The notes below the pieces were generated by a model, which saw only the letters and a list, made by a program, of their open reading frames with translations, was not told where the DNA came from and did no database searches. From assembly GCA_047971485.1 (NCBI GenBank), contig JBKDZR010000059.1, positions 1 through 57,087 of the forward strand: a stretch of 57,087 bases of DNA. Reading direction: 5' to 3'. The position numbers and the translations under genes were made by a program. The first letter of the stretch is position 1; every line of letters begins with the position of its first letter. Shown piece by piece: positions 1 to 8,377 of the stretch. This DNA comes from JBKDZR01 sp047971485 (GTDB taxonomy: Bacteria; Pseudomonadota; Alphaproteobacteria; Rhodobacterales; Rhodobacteraceae).

Positions 1-577
1 CCATGTGCTGGCGGGTGCCTTCATCAAACATGTGGGTCGTCGAGGCATCAATGGCCACATAGATCAGTTCACGCAAGCGGCCTGGCAACACGCCCTCTTC
101 CCAGGGCACGCTGGAGAAACGGGCATAGGCAGCCAGCAGGTCCGGATCGAAATGCAGCACCTTTTCCCAAAACGGGTTCCAATAGCCACGGGCCGCCATA
201 AAACCCTGTTTCAAATTCTCTTTCTCTGCGGAAAGATCCGTGGAATGATCGGCAAGACCGGCGTCATCAAGCGTATCCAGCAGCGCGGGAAGCCCCAGGG
301 ACACCGCATGAATGCCCAGAACCGAGACCAACTGAAAGACCTCGGCAATCTCGGGGCCCGTTGCGCCCGCATCCAACGCCGCACCGATATGGCCGCGCAA
401 TGCGGGGACGTTCAGATGCGTGACCGCAACATTCAAAGCGATCAGGATCAGCGCCTGTTCCCGCGCATCCAGAAGCTGCTTGGCTTGGGTAACCCCCAGA
501 AATGCAGCGGCCGCATCCTGAAATGTCGGGCTAAGGGTTGTCAAACCATGGGATATGTTATCGGCCTGGTCGTCCAC
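1..577 (-). CDS. Carboxymuconolactone decarboxylase (CMD/AhpD-like) family protein, 3' end outside window
   Basis: The minus strand reads 192 codons without a stop from a GTG start, preceded by a strong GGGAGGA Shine-Dalgarno 8 nt upstream. The start of the protein reads VDDQADNISHGLTTLSPTF. Two regions resemble CMD repeats: one with AREQALILIALNVAV (about residues 38-52) and a second beginning LRELIYVAIDAS near residue 175 that runs off the window. CMD proteins are either gamma-carboxymuconolactone decarboxylases or AhpD-like thiol peroxidase partners. The CxxC of AhpD is not seen in the visible part, so I cannot choose. It is divergent from the SDR, with 138 bp of AT-rich DNA and a palindrome between. 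The plus-strand reading frame over this region is a shadow. Confidence 0.75.
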   Translation of the reverse strand, partial: MDDQADNISHGLTTLSPTFQDAAAAFLGVTQAKQLLDAREQALILIALNVAVTHLNVPALRGHIGAALDAGATGPEIAEVFQLVSVLGIHAVSLGLPALLDTLDDAGLADHSTDLSAEKENLKQGFMAARGYWNPFWEKVLHFDPDLLAAYARFSSVPWEEGVLPGRLRELIYVAIDASTTHMFDEGTRQHM

Positions 578-639
578 AGTGTCTGTCCTCCCCCAGGGTT
601 TTCTCCTCAGGCGTTCCACAGTCCGCCTGAAGGAAAGAT

Positions 640-653
640 ATACTCAATAGTAT
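640..653. promoter_or_regulatory. Palindrome ATACT-N4-AGTAT, candidate TetR operator
   Basis: A perfect 5-bp inverted repeat with a 4-nt spacer (CAAT) lies in the AT-rich divergent region between the CMD gene and the SDR. It resembles the palindrome upstream of the nearby TetR gene (1510-1527). I infer a shared operator; no binding data are visible. Confidence 0.4.
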
Positions 654-715
654 TTTTTTGACAAGCATAGTAATATTTCTGCAAGACCCAACCCCATACA
701 TCTCCGGAGACCCAG

Positions 716-1471
716 ATGTTGAACGATCTTGCAGGCAAACGGATTCTGATCACGGGCGCATCCAGCGGGATCGGCGGCGCCCTGATCCCGGCCTTTGCCA
801 AAGCGGGCGCGCGCCTGTGCCTGCAGGGCCATAACCATATTGATCAGGCGGAGAAACTGGCGCGCAGCTTGCGCCAGTCCGGCCAGGATGCCCGGGCGCT
901 GCACGCCGATGTGGCCCGCGAAGAACAGGTTCACGCCCTGATCACCCAGGCCGCCGAGCCTTGGGAGGGACTGGATGTGATGATCCTGAATGCCGGCGGC
1001 TTGGTCCAGCCCGCCACATTGGCCGATTTCGACAGCACCCGATATCAACAGGTCATGGACCTGAACCTGTCCTCGGTTCTGTGGTCAATGCAGGCCGCCC
1101 TGCCCTGGATGGCCGAGGGCAGCGCGATCATCGCCACCGCATCAATCGCCGCTCGGACCGGCGGCAGCCCCGGATCCCTGCTGTATGGTGCGGCGAAAGC
1201 GGCCGTTCTGGCAGTCACGCGGAATGCCGCCCGGGATCTGGCCCCGCGGGGCATCCGCGTGAACGCGGTTGGCCCGGGCTTTATCGAAACACCCTTTCAT
1301 GCCCAGACGCCAGATGCCCACCGCACAGCCGCACGCGCCGCGATCCCCATGGGCCGGCTGGGCACGCCAGAGGATTGCGTGGGCGCCTATCTTTTTCTCG
1401 CAAGTAACACCCTGAGCGGCTATGTCACCGGCCAGATGATCGACGTCAATGGCGGGCTTCTCATGGCCTGA
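716..1471 (+). CDS. SDR-family NAD(P)-dependent oxidoreductase
   Basis: Classical short-chain dehydrogenase/reductase of 251 aa, the usual length. The Rossmann motif TGASSGIG is at residues 13-20, the NAG motif near residue 92, and the catalytic YxxxK is Tyr157/Lys161 (LLYGAAKAA). The C-terminus has the usual GQMIDVNGG. It would oxidise an alcohol or reduce a ketone in the cytoplasm; the substrate cannot be read from the sequence. It is divergent from a CMD-family gene and followed by a TetR gene, which probably controls both through the palindromes at 640 and 1510. Confidence 0.85.
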   Translation: MLNDLAGKRILITGASSGIGGALIPAFAKAGARLCLQGHNHIDQAEKLARSLRQSGQDARALHADVAREEQVHALITQAAEPWEGLDVMILNAGGLVQPATLADFDSTRYQQVMDLNLSSVLWSMQAALPWMAEGSAIIATASIAARTGGSPGSLLYGAAKAAVLAVTRNAARDLAPRGIRVNAVGPGFIETPFHAQTPDAHRTAARAAIPMGRLGTPEDCVGAYLFLASNTLSGYVTGQMIDVNGGLLMA

Positions 1472-1509
1472 GCCCCTTGGCGGGCGGTGGGCTTGCCCTT
1501 GCCGGAAAC

Positions 1510-1527
1510 ATACCTATAAGTAGGAAT
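1510..1527. promoter_or_regulatory. Palindrome ATACCTA-N4-TAGGAAT, candidate TetR operator
   Basis: Near-perfect inverted repeat (6 of 7 bp per arm, 4-nt spacer) about 65 bp upstream of the TetR start. Its architecture matches the palindrome at 640-653: outer ATAC with a 4-nt centre. This would fit autoregulation plus control of the CMD/SDR promoters. Confidence 0.4.
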
Positions 1528-1591
1528 ACTGTGTGCGCTATCGGATTGTGAAAGCAAAAGGCGCGACGCCATTGATCACCAGAGCAAGCGC

Positions 1592-2209
1592 ATGTCGAAA
1601 TCGGTTCGTGAACAGGTCGTCTCATTCAAGCGGAGACGCATTCTCGAAGAAGCGGCAGCGCTGTTCTATGAACGCGGCTATGACGGCACCCGGGTTGACA
1701 TGATCGCCGAAAAGCTTGGCGTGACAAAACCTTACATCTACTATCACTTCAAGAACAAGGGCGATGTCCTGGATGAGATCGGGCTACAGGTCACCGCGTC
1801 ATCCGTGTCCCCCCTGCGGGCAGCGGCGGAATCGGATGCCTCGATCGAAGTGCGCCTGACCAACACGCTGCGGGCCCTGGCGCTGGGGGCGCTCCAGCAC
1901 CACACCTGGATTGCGATCTACTTTCGCGAAGAGAAATACATCTCGGATGCCGCGCGCCAGCAGATCACCGCACAGAGGCGGACCTTTGACGCGCTGCTGC
2001 TGGGACTGCTGCGGGAAGCCCAGGACGCCGCCCTGATCCGCGCCGATGATCTGAGCATCGCCACCCAGGTTCTGACCGGCATGGTGACCTGGTCCTTCGC
2101 CTGGTTTCGCCCCAAGGGCCGGCTGACCGAAGACGAGATCGCCGGTGAACTGGTTACCCTTTGCCTCAACGCCCTGCGCTTTGATCCTGACGCTCAGTCC
2201 AGATCATAG
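1592..2209 (+). CDS. TetR/AcrR-family transcriptional regulator
   Basis: 205 aa with an N-terminal TetR helix-turn-helix (about residues 15-62). Its hallmarks are ILEEAAALFYERGYDGTRV and GVTKPYIYYHFKNKGDVL, the latter being the recognition helix and following region. The all-helical C-terminal half is the ligand/dimer domain. The start lies about 7 nt after a weak AGAGCAAG. The last 16 bp overlap the convergent FGE gene. It probably represses the upstream SDR and the divergent CMD gene; the inducer is unknown. Confidence 0.85.
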   Translation: MSKSVREQVVSFKRRRILEEAAALFYERGYDGTRVDMIAEKLGVTKPYIYYHFKNKGDVLDEIGLQVTASSVSPLRAAAESDASIEVRLTNTLRALALGALQHHTWIAIYFREEKYISDAARQQITAQRRTFDALLLGLLREAQDAALIRADDLSIATQVLTGMVTWSFAWFRPKGRLTEDEIAGELVTLCLNALRFDPDAQSRS

Positions 2210-3132
2210 GCCAAACGGAACCCCGCATTGCTGCTGGATCCATCGTCAGGCAGGCTGGTGCGTGCGGCGATACGGTAACGGTAGCAATAGCTGGCATGGC
2301 ACAGGAAGGATCCGCCCTTTTGCAGCTTGCGCCGTTCTTGCCGGGCTTCGGCATTGCGACGGCGGGCCGAGGCGCTGACCGAGCGGATACGAAAACTGTC
2401 GGCACACCATTCCCAGACATTGCCCATCATGTTGAACAATCCGGCCCCGTTCGGATCAAAGGACCGCGCTGGGGCCGTGCCCATGTAGCCGTCGGCCAGG
2501 GTGTTTTCCTCGGGAAAGCGGCCTTGCCAGATGTTGCAGAAGATCCGTGTGTCATCGGGCTCCGCCTCGCCCCAGGGGAAACGCGGATCGTCCAGCCCCC
2601 CCCGCGCGGCATGTTCCCATTCGGCTTCGCTGGGCAAACGCCCGCCGGCCCAGGCGGCAAAGGCGCGGGCATCTTTCCAGGACACCTGAACCACAGGATG
2701 ATCCTCCCGCCCGCTGAGGTCCGAACCGGGCCCTTCGGGGGCAAACCAGACGGCCCCATCGACACGAACCCACCAGGGCACAGCGCTTTGCGACGGGGGC
2801 ACGGCATCGGGATTGGGCAACAGCAAACGAAAGACCGGGGACCAGCCAATCCGTTCCGCATCCGTCACATAGCCCGTTTCGGCGACAAAGGCGGCAAAGC
2901 GGGCGTTGGTGACGGTTTCCGCCTCAATCGCAAAGGGCCTCAGCATCAGCTGGCGCACCAGCCCTTCGCCATCGGCCGGGATCGCCGGGCGATGGGTGCC
3001 GGTATGGCTTGGCCCACCGGCAAAGGCCACGCGCCGGGGCGCTGTGGCATCCGCCAGGACCGCCAGACTGGCAGGCCGTTCGGTCACTGGTTTCGCCACC
3101 GCTCCGTTTCTGCTGTCCGGGCAACACCCCAT
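2194..3132 (-). CDS. Formylglycine-generating enzyme (sulfatase-modifying factor, SUMF1 family)
   Basis: A 312-aa FGE-sulfatase-domain protein. The chosen ATG (MGCCPDSRN) follows a perfect AGGGAGGA 5 nt upstream; the reading frame stays open further upstream but has no better start. The diagnostic active-site segment GGSFLCHASYCYRYR carries both redox cysteines, about Cys278 and Cys283, spaced as in characterised aerobic FGEs. Other family marks are VQVSWKDARAFAAWAGGRLP, SEAEWEHAARGG and NMMGNVWEWCAD. FGE oxidises the Cys of the sulfatase CxPxR motif to C-alpha-formylglycine. The two sulfatases in this window both carry an N-terminal Cys motif and are plausible clients, although they are 12 and 41 kb away. 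Confidence 0.93.
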   Translation of the reverse strand: MGCCPDSRNGAVAKPVTERPASLAVLADATAPRRVAFAGGPSHTGTHRPAIPADGEGLVRQLMLRPFAIEAETVTNARFAAFVAETGYVTDAERIGWSPVFRLLLPNPDAVPPSQSAVPWWVRVDGAVWFAPEGPGSDLSGREDHPVVQVSWKDARAFAAWAGGRLPSEAEWEHAARGGLDDPRFPWGEAEPDDTRIFCNIWQGRFPEENTLADGYMGTAPARSFDPNGAGLFNMMGNVWEWCADSFRIRSVSASARRRNAEARQERRKLQKGGSFLCHASYCYRYRIAARTSLPDDGSSSNAGFRLAYDLD

Positions 3133-3376
3133 GACGATCCTCCCTCTGGCCACGGAACCGCGCCTGCCGCACCATACTATCCTTGATGGGGGACAAATCG
3201 CCACCCCACTGCGGGGCTGTAAAGTCCGTGTAAAGCATGAACAGTCATCGCCGGTTTCACACCGCGCCCACAAAGGCTAGGATCACATGCCGGGGTACGA
3301 TCCGGCAACATCCGGATCAAGGGGTTTGGGTCACCCGGAACTGAATCGGTGGGATCTGGATCGAAAGGGCAAGACG

Positions 3377-3961
3377 ATGCACAGACGGCATTTCATCTCT
3401 GGTGTTCTGGCAACGGGCGGGCTGGCCGGCGCGGGATCAGCCCTTGCCCAGGGCACCCCGCAGCCCCCGGCACCACAGGACGACATGGCCCCGCGCGAGG
3501 TGACGATCCGTGCCGGCATTGCTCCCCATGAAATTCATGTCGATCCGGTACAGTTCGCGCTGTACTGGACCCTGCCGAACCAGCGCGCGATCCGCTATCG
3601 CATCGGGATCGGGCGGCCAGGCCTTTACGAATCCGGGGTGTTCTATGTCGGCGCCAAGAAGGAATGGCCCAGTTGGACCCCGACACCCGAGATGATCAAG
3701 CGCGACCCCGCCTCCTACGCCCAATACGCCGGTGGCATGCCCGGTGGGCCGGACAACCCGCTGGGGGCCCGCGCGCTCTATCTGTTTCAGCCCGGACGCG
3801 GCGATACGTATCTGCGCATTCACGGGACCAATGCCCCGCGCACCATCGGGCGGCGGGTGTCGAATGGCTGTGCGCGGCTGATAAACGCCCAGATCACCGA
3901 CCTGTACAATCGCGTACCGCTGAAAACCCGGGTGGCGCTGTATCCGGACATTTTCATTTAG
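3377..3961 (+). CDS. Secreted L,D-transpeptidase (YkuD domain), Tat-type signal
   Basis: 194 aa. The start MHRRHFISG gives a twin-arginine-like N-terminus and a hydrophobic stretch ending ALAQ, so export is likely, probably by Tat. The YkuD catalytic block is complete: HGTN, then TIGRRVSNGCARL with the nucleophile Cys165. Such enzymes make 3-3 peptidoglycan cross-links or attach lipoproteins to peptidoglycan in the periplasm. It is divergent from the FGE gene and convergent with icd. Upstream in-frame codons lack a signal peptide, so this ATG is preferred. Confidence 0.88.
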   Translation: MHRRHFISGVLATGGLAGAGSALAQGTPQPPAPQDDMAPREVTIRAGIAPHEIHVDPVQFALYWTLPNQRAIRYRIGIGRPGLYESGVFYVGAKKEWPSWTPTPEMIKRDPASYAQYAGGMPGGPDNPLGARALYLFQPGRGDTYLRIHGTNAPRTIGRRVSNGCARLINAQITDLYNRVPLKTRVALYPDIFI

Positions 3962-3973
3962 CAGGCTGCTGAA
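3962..3973 (+). repeat. CAGGCTGCTGAA, first of two identical copies; possible IS terminal remnant
   Basis: The 12-mer directly follows the L,D-transpeptidase stop codon and recurs in the same orientation at 56807-56818. GGCTGCTGAA-type ends occur in some IS families (from memory, IS1182-like). No transposase is present here, so this is only a possible scar. Confidence 0.3.
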
Positions 3974-4028
3974 GAGTCCCCTACCGTCCCGCATCCATCT
4001 GCAAAATCGGAAACCTGATCCGCACGGC

Positions 4029-4051
4029 GCATGCCACCGCCCGTGGCACGC
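4029..4051. terminator. Hairpin between convergent L,D-transpeptidase and icd genes
   Basis: GCATGCCAC and GTGGCACGC form 9-bp arms with one mismatch around a 5-nt loop, midway in the 242-bp convergent gap. No T-tract follows on either strand, so efficiency is uncertain. The rest of the gap shows no gene. Confidence 0.4.
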
Positions 4052-4203
4052 GACCAGCACGGGCCGCGCCTGGATTGAGGGGCCGGACAAGACTGGTTTT
4101 CGCGTCCAGCGGCAGTGACCAGATGTCTTGTTCGCGCCAACGCGCCCCAAACAGCAGCTGGGCGGCCCGCCATCGCCAACAGGGGCGACGACGGGCGACA
4201 GGA

Positions 4204-6426
4204 TCAGCCGATGATCGCGGTCAGCGTGGCCGACGGGCGCATCACCGCCGCCGTCTTCTTGGGGTCGGCGTGATAATAGCCCCCCAGATCGACCGGCTTG
4301 CCCTGAACGGCAGCCAGTTCCTGAACGATCACCTCCGCCTTTTCCTCCAGCGCCTTGGCAATGGGGGCGAAATGGGCGGCCAGGCCGGCATCCTCGGATT
4401 GCGCAGCCAGGGCCTTGGCCCAGTAAAGCGCGAACCAGAAATGGCTGTCGCGGTTATCGGGCTGGCCCACCTTGCGGCCCGGCGACCGATCGTCATCCAG
4501 GATGCCCTGGGTCGCCGCATCCACCGCCTTGCCCAGAACCCGGGCCTTGGCATTGTCCTTGACCTCGGCCAGGAACTTGAGACTTTCGCCCAGGGCGCAG
4601 AACTCACCCAGGCTGTCCCAGCGCAGGTGGTTTTCCTCAACCAATTGCTGGACGTGCTTGGGGGCCGAGCCGCCGGCCCCCGTCTCGAACAGCCCACCAC
4701 CCTTCATCAGCTTGACGATAGACAGCATCTTGGCCGAGGTGCCCAGTTCCAGGATCGGGAACAGGTCGGTCAGATAGTCGCGCAGCACGTTGCCGGTGAC
4801 GGCGATGGAATTTTCGCCCTTGCGGATGGTTTTCAGCGACAGGCGCGTGGCCTCGAACGGGGCGAGGATCTGGAATTTGTCGGCCACGCCGGCAGTAGCC
4901 AGCAGCGGTTTGACGTATTTGATCAGTTCCGCGTCATGGGCGCGCTTGGCATCCAGCCAGAAGATCGCCTGGCAGCCCTCAGCCTTCTGACGGTCGATGG
5001 CCAGTTGCACCCAATCCTCGATCGGGGCCTTCCTGGCTGTGGCCGAGCGCCAGATATCGCCGGCTTCGACCACCTGTTCATGCAGCACATCGCCATTGGC
5101 GGCGATCATACGTACCGTGCCATTGGCCGGGATCTCGAAGGTGGTGGGGTGGGACCCGTATTCCTCGGCCTTCTGGGCCATCAGGCCGACATTCTGAACC
5201 GTACCGGCCGTAGCCGGATCCAGCGCGCCGGTTTCCTTGAAATAGGCGATGGTCGCATCATAAATCGGCGCATAGGAATTGTCCGGAATGACGCAATTGG
5301 CATCGGCCTCTTTTCCGTCCGGCCCCCAGCCCTTGCCGCCGGCCCGGATCAGCGCCGGCATCGAGGCGTCGATGATCACGTCGGAGGGGACATGCAGGTT
5401 GGTGATGCCACGATCGGAATTGACCATGTAAAGCGGTGGGCGGTCGGCCAGAACCGCGTCGATTTCGGCCCGGATCGCGGCACCGTTCGGCATCTCGGCC
5501 ACACGGGCCAGCAGATCGCCTAGCCCGGAATTCGCGTCCACACCGGCCGCTTTCAGCGCCGGGCCATGGGCCTCGAACACCGGGGCCAGATAGGCGCGCA
5601 CGGCATGACCAAAGAGGATCGGATCCGACACCTTCATCATCGTTGCCTTCAGATGCAGCGAAAACAGGGTGCCCTCTTTCTTGGTTGCGGCAATCTGTTC
5701 GGCCAGGAAGGCATCCAGTGCCTTGGCCGACATGAAGGTGGCATCCACCACAGTGCCGGCCTCCAGCATGAGACCCTCCTTCAGCACCGTCTCGGTGCCG
5801 TCCGTCGCCGTCAGTACGATCTTCGCAGCACCGGCCTGGGCGGCAGTCAGGGTCAGGGCCTGTTCGTTCGAATAGAAGTCCCCGCCGGACATGGCTGACA
5901 CGCGGGTCTTGCTGTCGGGGGACCACTTGCCCATGGAATGGGGGTTGGACTGGGCGAATTTCTTGACCGCCACGGCCGCACGCCGATCCGAGTTGCCTTC
6001 GCGCAGCACCGGGTTCACCGCCGAGCCCTTGATCCCGTCATAGCGGGCCCGGGCCTCTTTTTCGGCGGGGCTGGCCGGATCCTCGGGATAATCGGGCAGA
6101 TCATAGCCCTGGCCCTGCAATTCCTTGATCGCGGCAACCAACTGGGGCACCGAGGCCGAAATGTTGGGCAGCTTGATCACATTGGCTGCGGGGGTCTTCA
6201 CCAGCTCGCCCAGCCAGGCCAGATCGTCGGACTGGCGCTGCCCTTCGGTCAGGCGATCCGGGAAGGCGGCGATGATCCGCCCGGCCAGCGAGATATCCCG
6301 CTGCCCCACCGTCACGCCCGCCGCCGCAGCGAAAGACCGGATGATCGGCAAGAGCGAGGCCGAGGCCAACTCGGGCGCTTCGTCAACCTTGGTGTAGACG
6401 ATATCGGGCGTGTTCTGTTCAGCCAT
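4204..6426 (-). CDS. icd: Monomeric NADP-dependent isocitrate dehydrogenase
   Basis: 740 aa, the typical size of the monomeric (about 80 kDa) IDH family, which is unrelated in length to the dimeric 400-aa enzyme. It converts isocitrate and NADP+ to 2-oxoglutarate, CO2 and NADPH in the TCA cycle. Family-specific segments include KLPNISASVPQL (residues 85-96) and GSAVNPVLREGNSDRR (134-149). I chose the start MAEQNTPDIVY because AGGAAA precedes it by about 5 nt and family members begin there; the open frame extends upstream without homology. The gene lies downstream of the gentisate operon on the same strand, 173 bp away, with a GC-rich hairpin in its leader, and probably has its own promoter. 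Confidence 0.95.
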   Translation of the reverse strand: MAEQNTPDIVYTKVDEAPELASASLLPIIRSFAAAAGVTVGQRDISLAGRIIAAFPDRLTEGQRQSDDLAWLGELVKTPAANVIKLPNISASVPQLVAAIKELQGQGYDLPDYPEDPASPAEKEARARYDGIKGSAVNPVLREGNSDRRAAVAVKKFAQSNPHSMGKWSPDSKTRVSAMSGGDFYSNEQALTLTAAQAGAAKIVLTATDGTETVLKEGLMLEAGTVVDATFMSAKALDAFLAEQIAATKKEGTLFSLHLKATMMKVSDPILFGHAVRAYLAPVFEAHGPALKAAGVDANSGLGDLLARVAEMPNGAAIRAEIDAVLADRPPLYMVNSDRGITNLHVPSDVIIDASMPALIRAGGKGWGPDGKEADANCVIPDNSYAPIYDATIAYFKETGALDPATAGTVQNVGLMAQKAEEYGSHPTTFEIPANGTVRMIAANGDVLHEQVVEAGDIWRSATARKAPIEDWVQLAIDRQKAEGCQAIFWLDAKRAHDAELIKYVKPLLATAGVADKFQILAPFEATRLSLKTIRKGENSIAVTGNVLRDYLTDLFPILELGTSAKMLSIVKLMKGGGLFETGAGGSAPKHVQQLVEENHLRWDSLGEFCALGESLKFLAEVKDNAKARVLGKAVDAATQGILDDDRSPGRKVGQPDNRDSHFWFALYWAKALAAQSEDAGLAAHFAPIAKALEEKAEVIVQELAAVQGKPVDLGGYYHADPKKTAAVMRPSATLTAIIG

Positions 6427-6471
6427 GAGATTTCCTGCCATGATGGATCTGGCTGAGGACGTACCGCAGAC

Positions 6472-6498
6472 GCGCGCCGGGGTCCACACACGGCGCGC
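6472..6498 (-). terminator. GC-rich hairpin between gentisate operon and icd
   Basis: Perfect 8-bp arms GCGCGCCG/CGGCGCGC around an 11-nt loop. It sits between the gentisate dioxygenase stop and the icd start and may end the catabolic transcript or structure the icd leader. No T-run follows. Confidence 0.35.
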
Positions 6499-6599
6499 AT
6501 AGTTGGTTTGCGTAAAACGCCGCGCCGGCCAATCCCTGGACACGACGCGGCGCATTGGCCTGAAAATCCGGCGCCTCACACATGCCGGGCCGGGCCCTT

Positions 6600-7700
6600 T
6601 CAGGCCCCTTGGATATGTGTCCGGTGAAAGTTGAGCCGTTCCATGATCGGCGCATCCGAAAAGCGGAACAGATCGAACCGGGTGTCAGCTTGCAAGGACC
6701 AGGGCACCCAGGAGGGCACGACGAACAGATCGCCGGTGCTCAGCTTGTGGGTGACACCGCCCAGAACCACCGCGCCTGCGCCCTCGAAAACCTGGAACAC
6801 GCTGGATCCCACATCCTGCTGTGCAGGTGTCTCTGCCCCGGCGCGCAGGCGATGGAATTCGCAACGGATCGTCGACATCACATCCCCGCCAGTGGTCGGG
6901 TTGACGTAGCGCACCGCTGCATGGCCAGGACCGGCCGTACCTGGGTGGCCCTCTTCCTCCAGCAACAGTTGCTCTGTCAGGGCGCGATCGGTGAATTCCC
7001 AACGATATGCCCCGATCGGCGAGGCAACGGTATCCTGCAACCGCGACACGGGCCGCAACCCGGGATGGCACCACAGCCGTTCGCCCCGCGAGGTCTCGGG
7101 CGTGGTGTAATCTGTCACCTGATCTGCGCCGAACTCGAAAAAGCCCACATCCATCTGCTGGCTGAACGGAATGTCCAGCCCGTCAATCCAGGCCATTGGA
7201 TGATCGGTGTCATTGTGATGGCCGTGAAAATTCCACCCCGGCGTCAGCAGCAGATCGCCCCGTGACATGCGCACCGGATCGCCATTGACCACGGTCCAGA
7301 CCCCTTCCCCCTCGACAACGAAGCGAAAGGCGTTCTGCGAATGGCGGTGTTCGGGGGCGGTTTCGCGCGGCCCGAGATACTGGATCGCGGCCCAGAGCGT
7401 CGGGCTGACATAGGCATGGGGCGCCAGACCGGGATTGGCCAGCCCGATGGCCCGGCGTTCCCCCCCCCGGCCCACGGGCACCAGTTCCCCGGATTTTTCC
7501 GCCAGAGGTAATAACTTGGACCATTTCCAGACATGGGGCACGGCGCGTGGCTTGGGATGCACCGGCATCAGATCGCCCAGTTGCGTCCAGAGCGGCAGCA
7601 GGCTTTGCTCGGCAAACCCTTGATAGAGGGCGCGCAGTTCCGGGGTGTCCTCGGGCTGCATGGCGTGGGCGACGGTCTCATGGGTGGGCGTGTCGGTCAT
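6600..7700 (-). CDS. gtdA: Gentisate 1,2-dioxygenase
   Basis: 366-aa bicupin. It opens the ring of gentisate (2,5-dihydroxybenzoate) with O2 and Fe(II) to maleylpyruvate. The first cupin holds the metal-binding block EHRHSQNAFRFVVEG followed by GDLLLTPGWNFHGHHN. The second, degenerate cupin is in the C-terminal third (SSVFQVFEGAG, GDLFVVPSW). Two ATGs lie 6 nt apart; AGAGGAG abuts the first and is correctly spaced for the second, so I start at the second (MTDTPTHE). It is the last gene of an operon with maleylpyruvate isomerase and fumarylpyruvate hydrolase, which completes the gentisate lower pathway. Confidence 0.95.
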   Translation of the reverse strand: MTDTPTHETVAHAMQPEDTPELRALYQGFAEQSLLPLWTQLGDLMPVHPKPRAVPHVWKWSKLLPLAEKSGELVPVGRGGERRAIGLANPGLAPHAYVSPTLWAAIQYLGPRETAPEHRHSQNAFRFVVEGEGVWTVVNGDPVRMSRGDLLLTPGWNFHGHHNDTDHPMAWIDGLDIPFSQQMDVGFFEFGADQVTDYTTPETSRGERLWCHPGLRPVSRLQDTVASPIGAYRWEFTDRALTEQLLLEEEGHPGTAGPGHAAVRYVNPTTGGDVMSTIRCEFHRLRAGAETPAQQDVGSSVFQVFEGAGAVVLGGVTHKLSTGDLFVVPSWVPWSLQADTRFDLFRFSDAPIMERLNFHRTHIQGA

Positions 7701-7726
7701 GGTCATCTCCTCTTGGCCTGTCGGGA

Positions 7727-8374
7727 TCAGGCGGCGTCAGGCTGATTGGGGGGCGCAGCGCGGGTAAAGGCGGGCAAGTCGTCCAGCGCGGCAAAGATCC
7801 GGGCGATGGTCGGCCAACCCTCTGGCCCGATGGCAAAGCGGCGGTTGTTCCAGACCTGCGCATAGAGGCAGAGATCCGCCATGGTCGGGCTGTCGCCATG
7901 GCAATAGCGACCGGTCTGATCGCTATCGTGCAGGGCTGTTTCCAGCGCATCGAAGGTCAGACCAACCCAATGGGTGAACCAGTCCTTCTGGGCCGCCTCG
8001 TCCGCCCCGAACTGCTCGCCCAGCCGGAACAGGACCCGCAGGTTGTTCAGCGGGTGCACCTCGCAGGCGATCATGTAGGACAGGGCCCGCACCCGGGCAC
8101 GCCCCTCTGCATCGGCCGGCAGCAGCGCCGGTTCGGGGTGGGTTTCCTCCAGCCATTCGATGATGGCCAGAGATTGGGTCAGGGTGGTGCCATCTTCACG
8201 TTCGAGGGTGGGCACCAGCCCCTGGGGGTTCATCGCCAGATAGGCCGGTGTCCGGGTCTCGCCCTTGCGCAGAACATAGGGGATGTAATCGTATTTCAGC
8301 CCCTTCAGGTTCAGCGCCGCGCGCAACCGGGTTGACGTCGATGAACGAAAGAAGTTGTGCAGCTTCAGTGACAT
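7727..8374 (-). CDS. maiA: Maleylpyruvate (maleylacetoacetate) isomerase, zeta-class GST
   Basis: 215 aa. The N-terminal thioredoxin-fold domain carries the zeta-class active-site loop RSSTSTR (residues 10-16) and NPQGLVPTL before the helical C-terminal domain (GDSPTMADLCLYAQ). It isomerises maleylpyruvate to fumarylpyruvate, usually with glutathione. The assignment to maleylpyruvate rather than maleylacetoacetate comes from its place between gentisate dioxygenase and the fumarylpyruvate hydrolase, which ends only 3 bp upstream, implying translational coupling. Confidence 0.92.
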   Translation of the reverse strand: MSLKLHNFFRSSTSTRLRAALNLKGLKYDYIPYVLRKGETRTPAYLAMNPQGLVPTLEREDGTTLTQSLAIIEWLEETHPEPALLPADAEGRARVRALSYMIACEVHPLNNLRVLFRLGEQFGADEAAQKDWFTHWVGLTFDALETALHDSDQTGRYCHGDSPTMADLCLYAQVWNNRRFAIGPEGWPTIARIFAALDDLPAFTRAAPPNQPDAA

Positions 8375-8377
8375 GGT

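Noticed and set aside
4075..5523. 482-aa plus-strand reading frame antisense to icd
   Set aside because: Shadow of a high-GC gene: the minus frame is full-length monomeric IDH with all family motifs, while the plus frame matches nothing I recognise.
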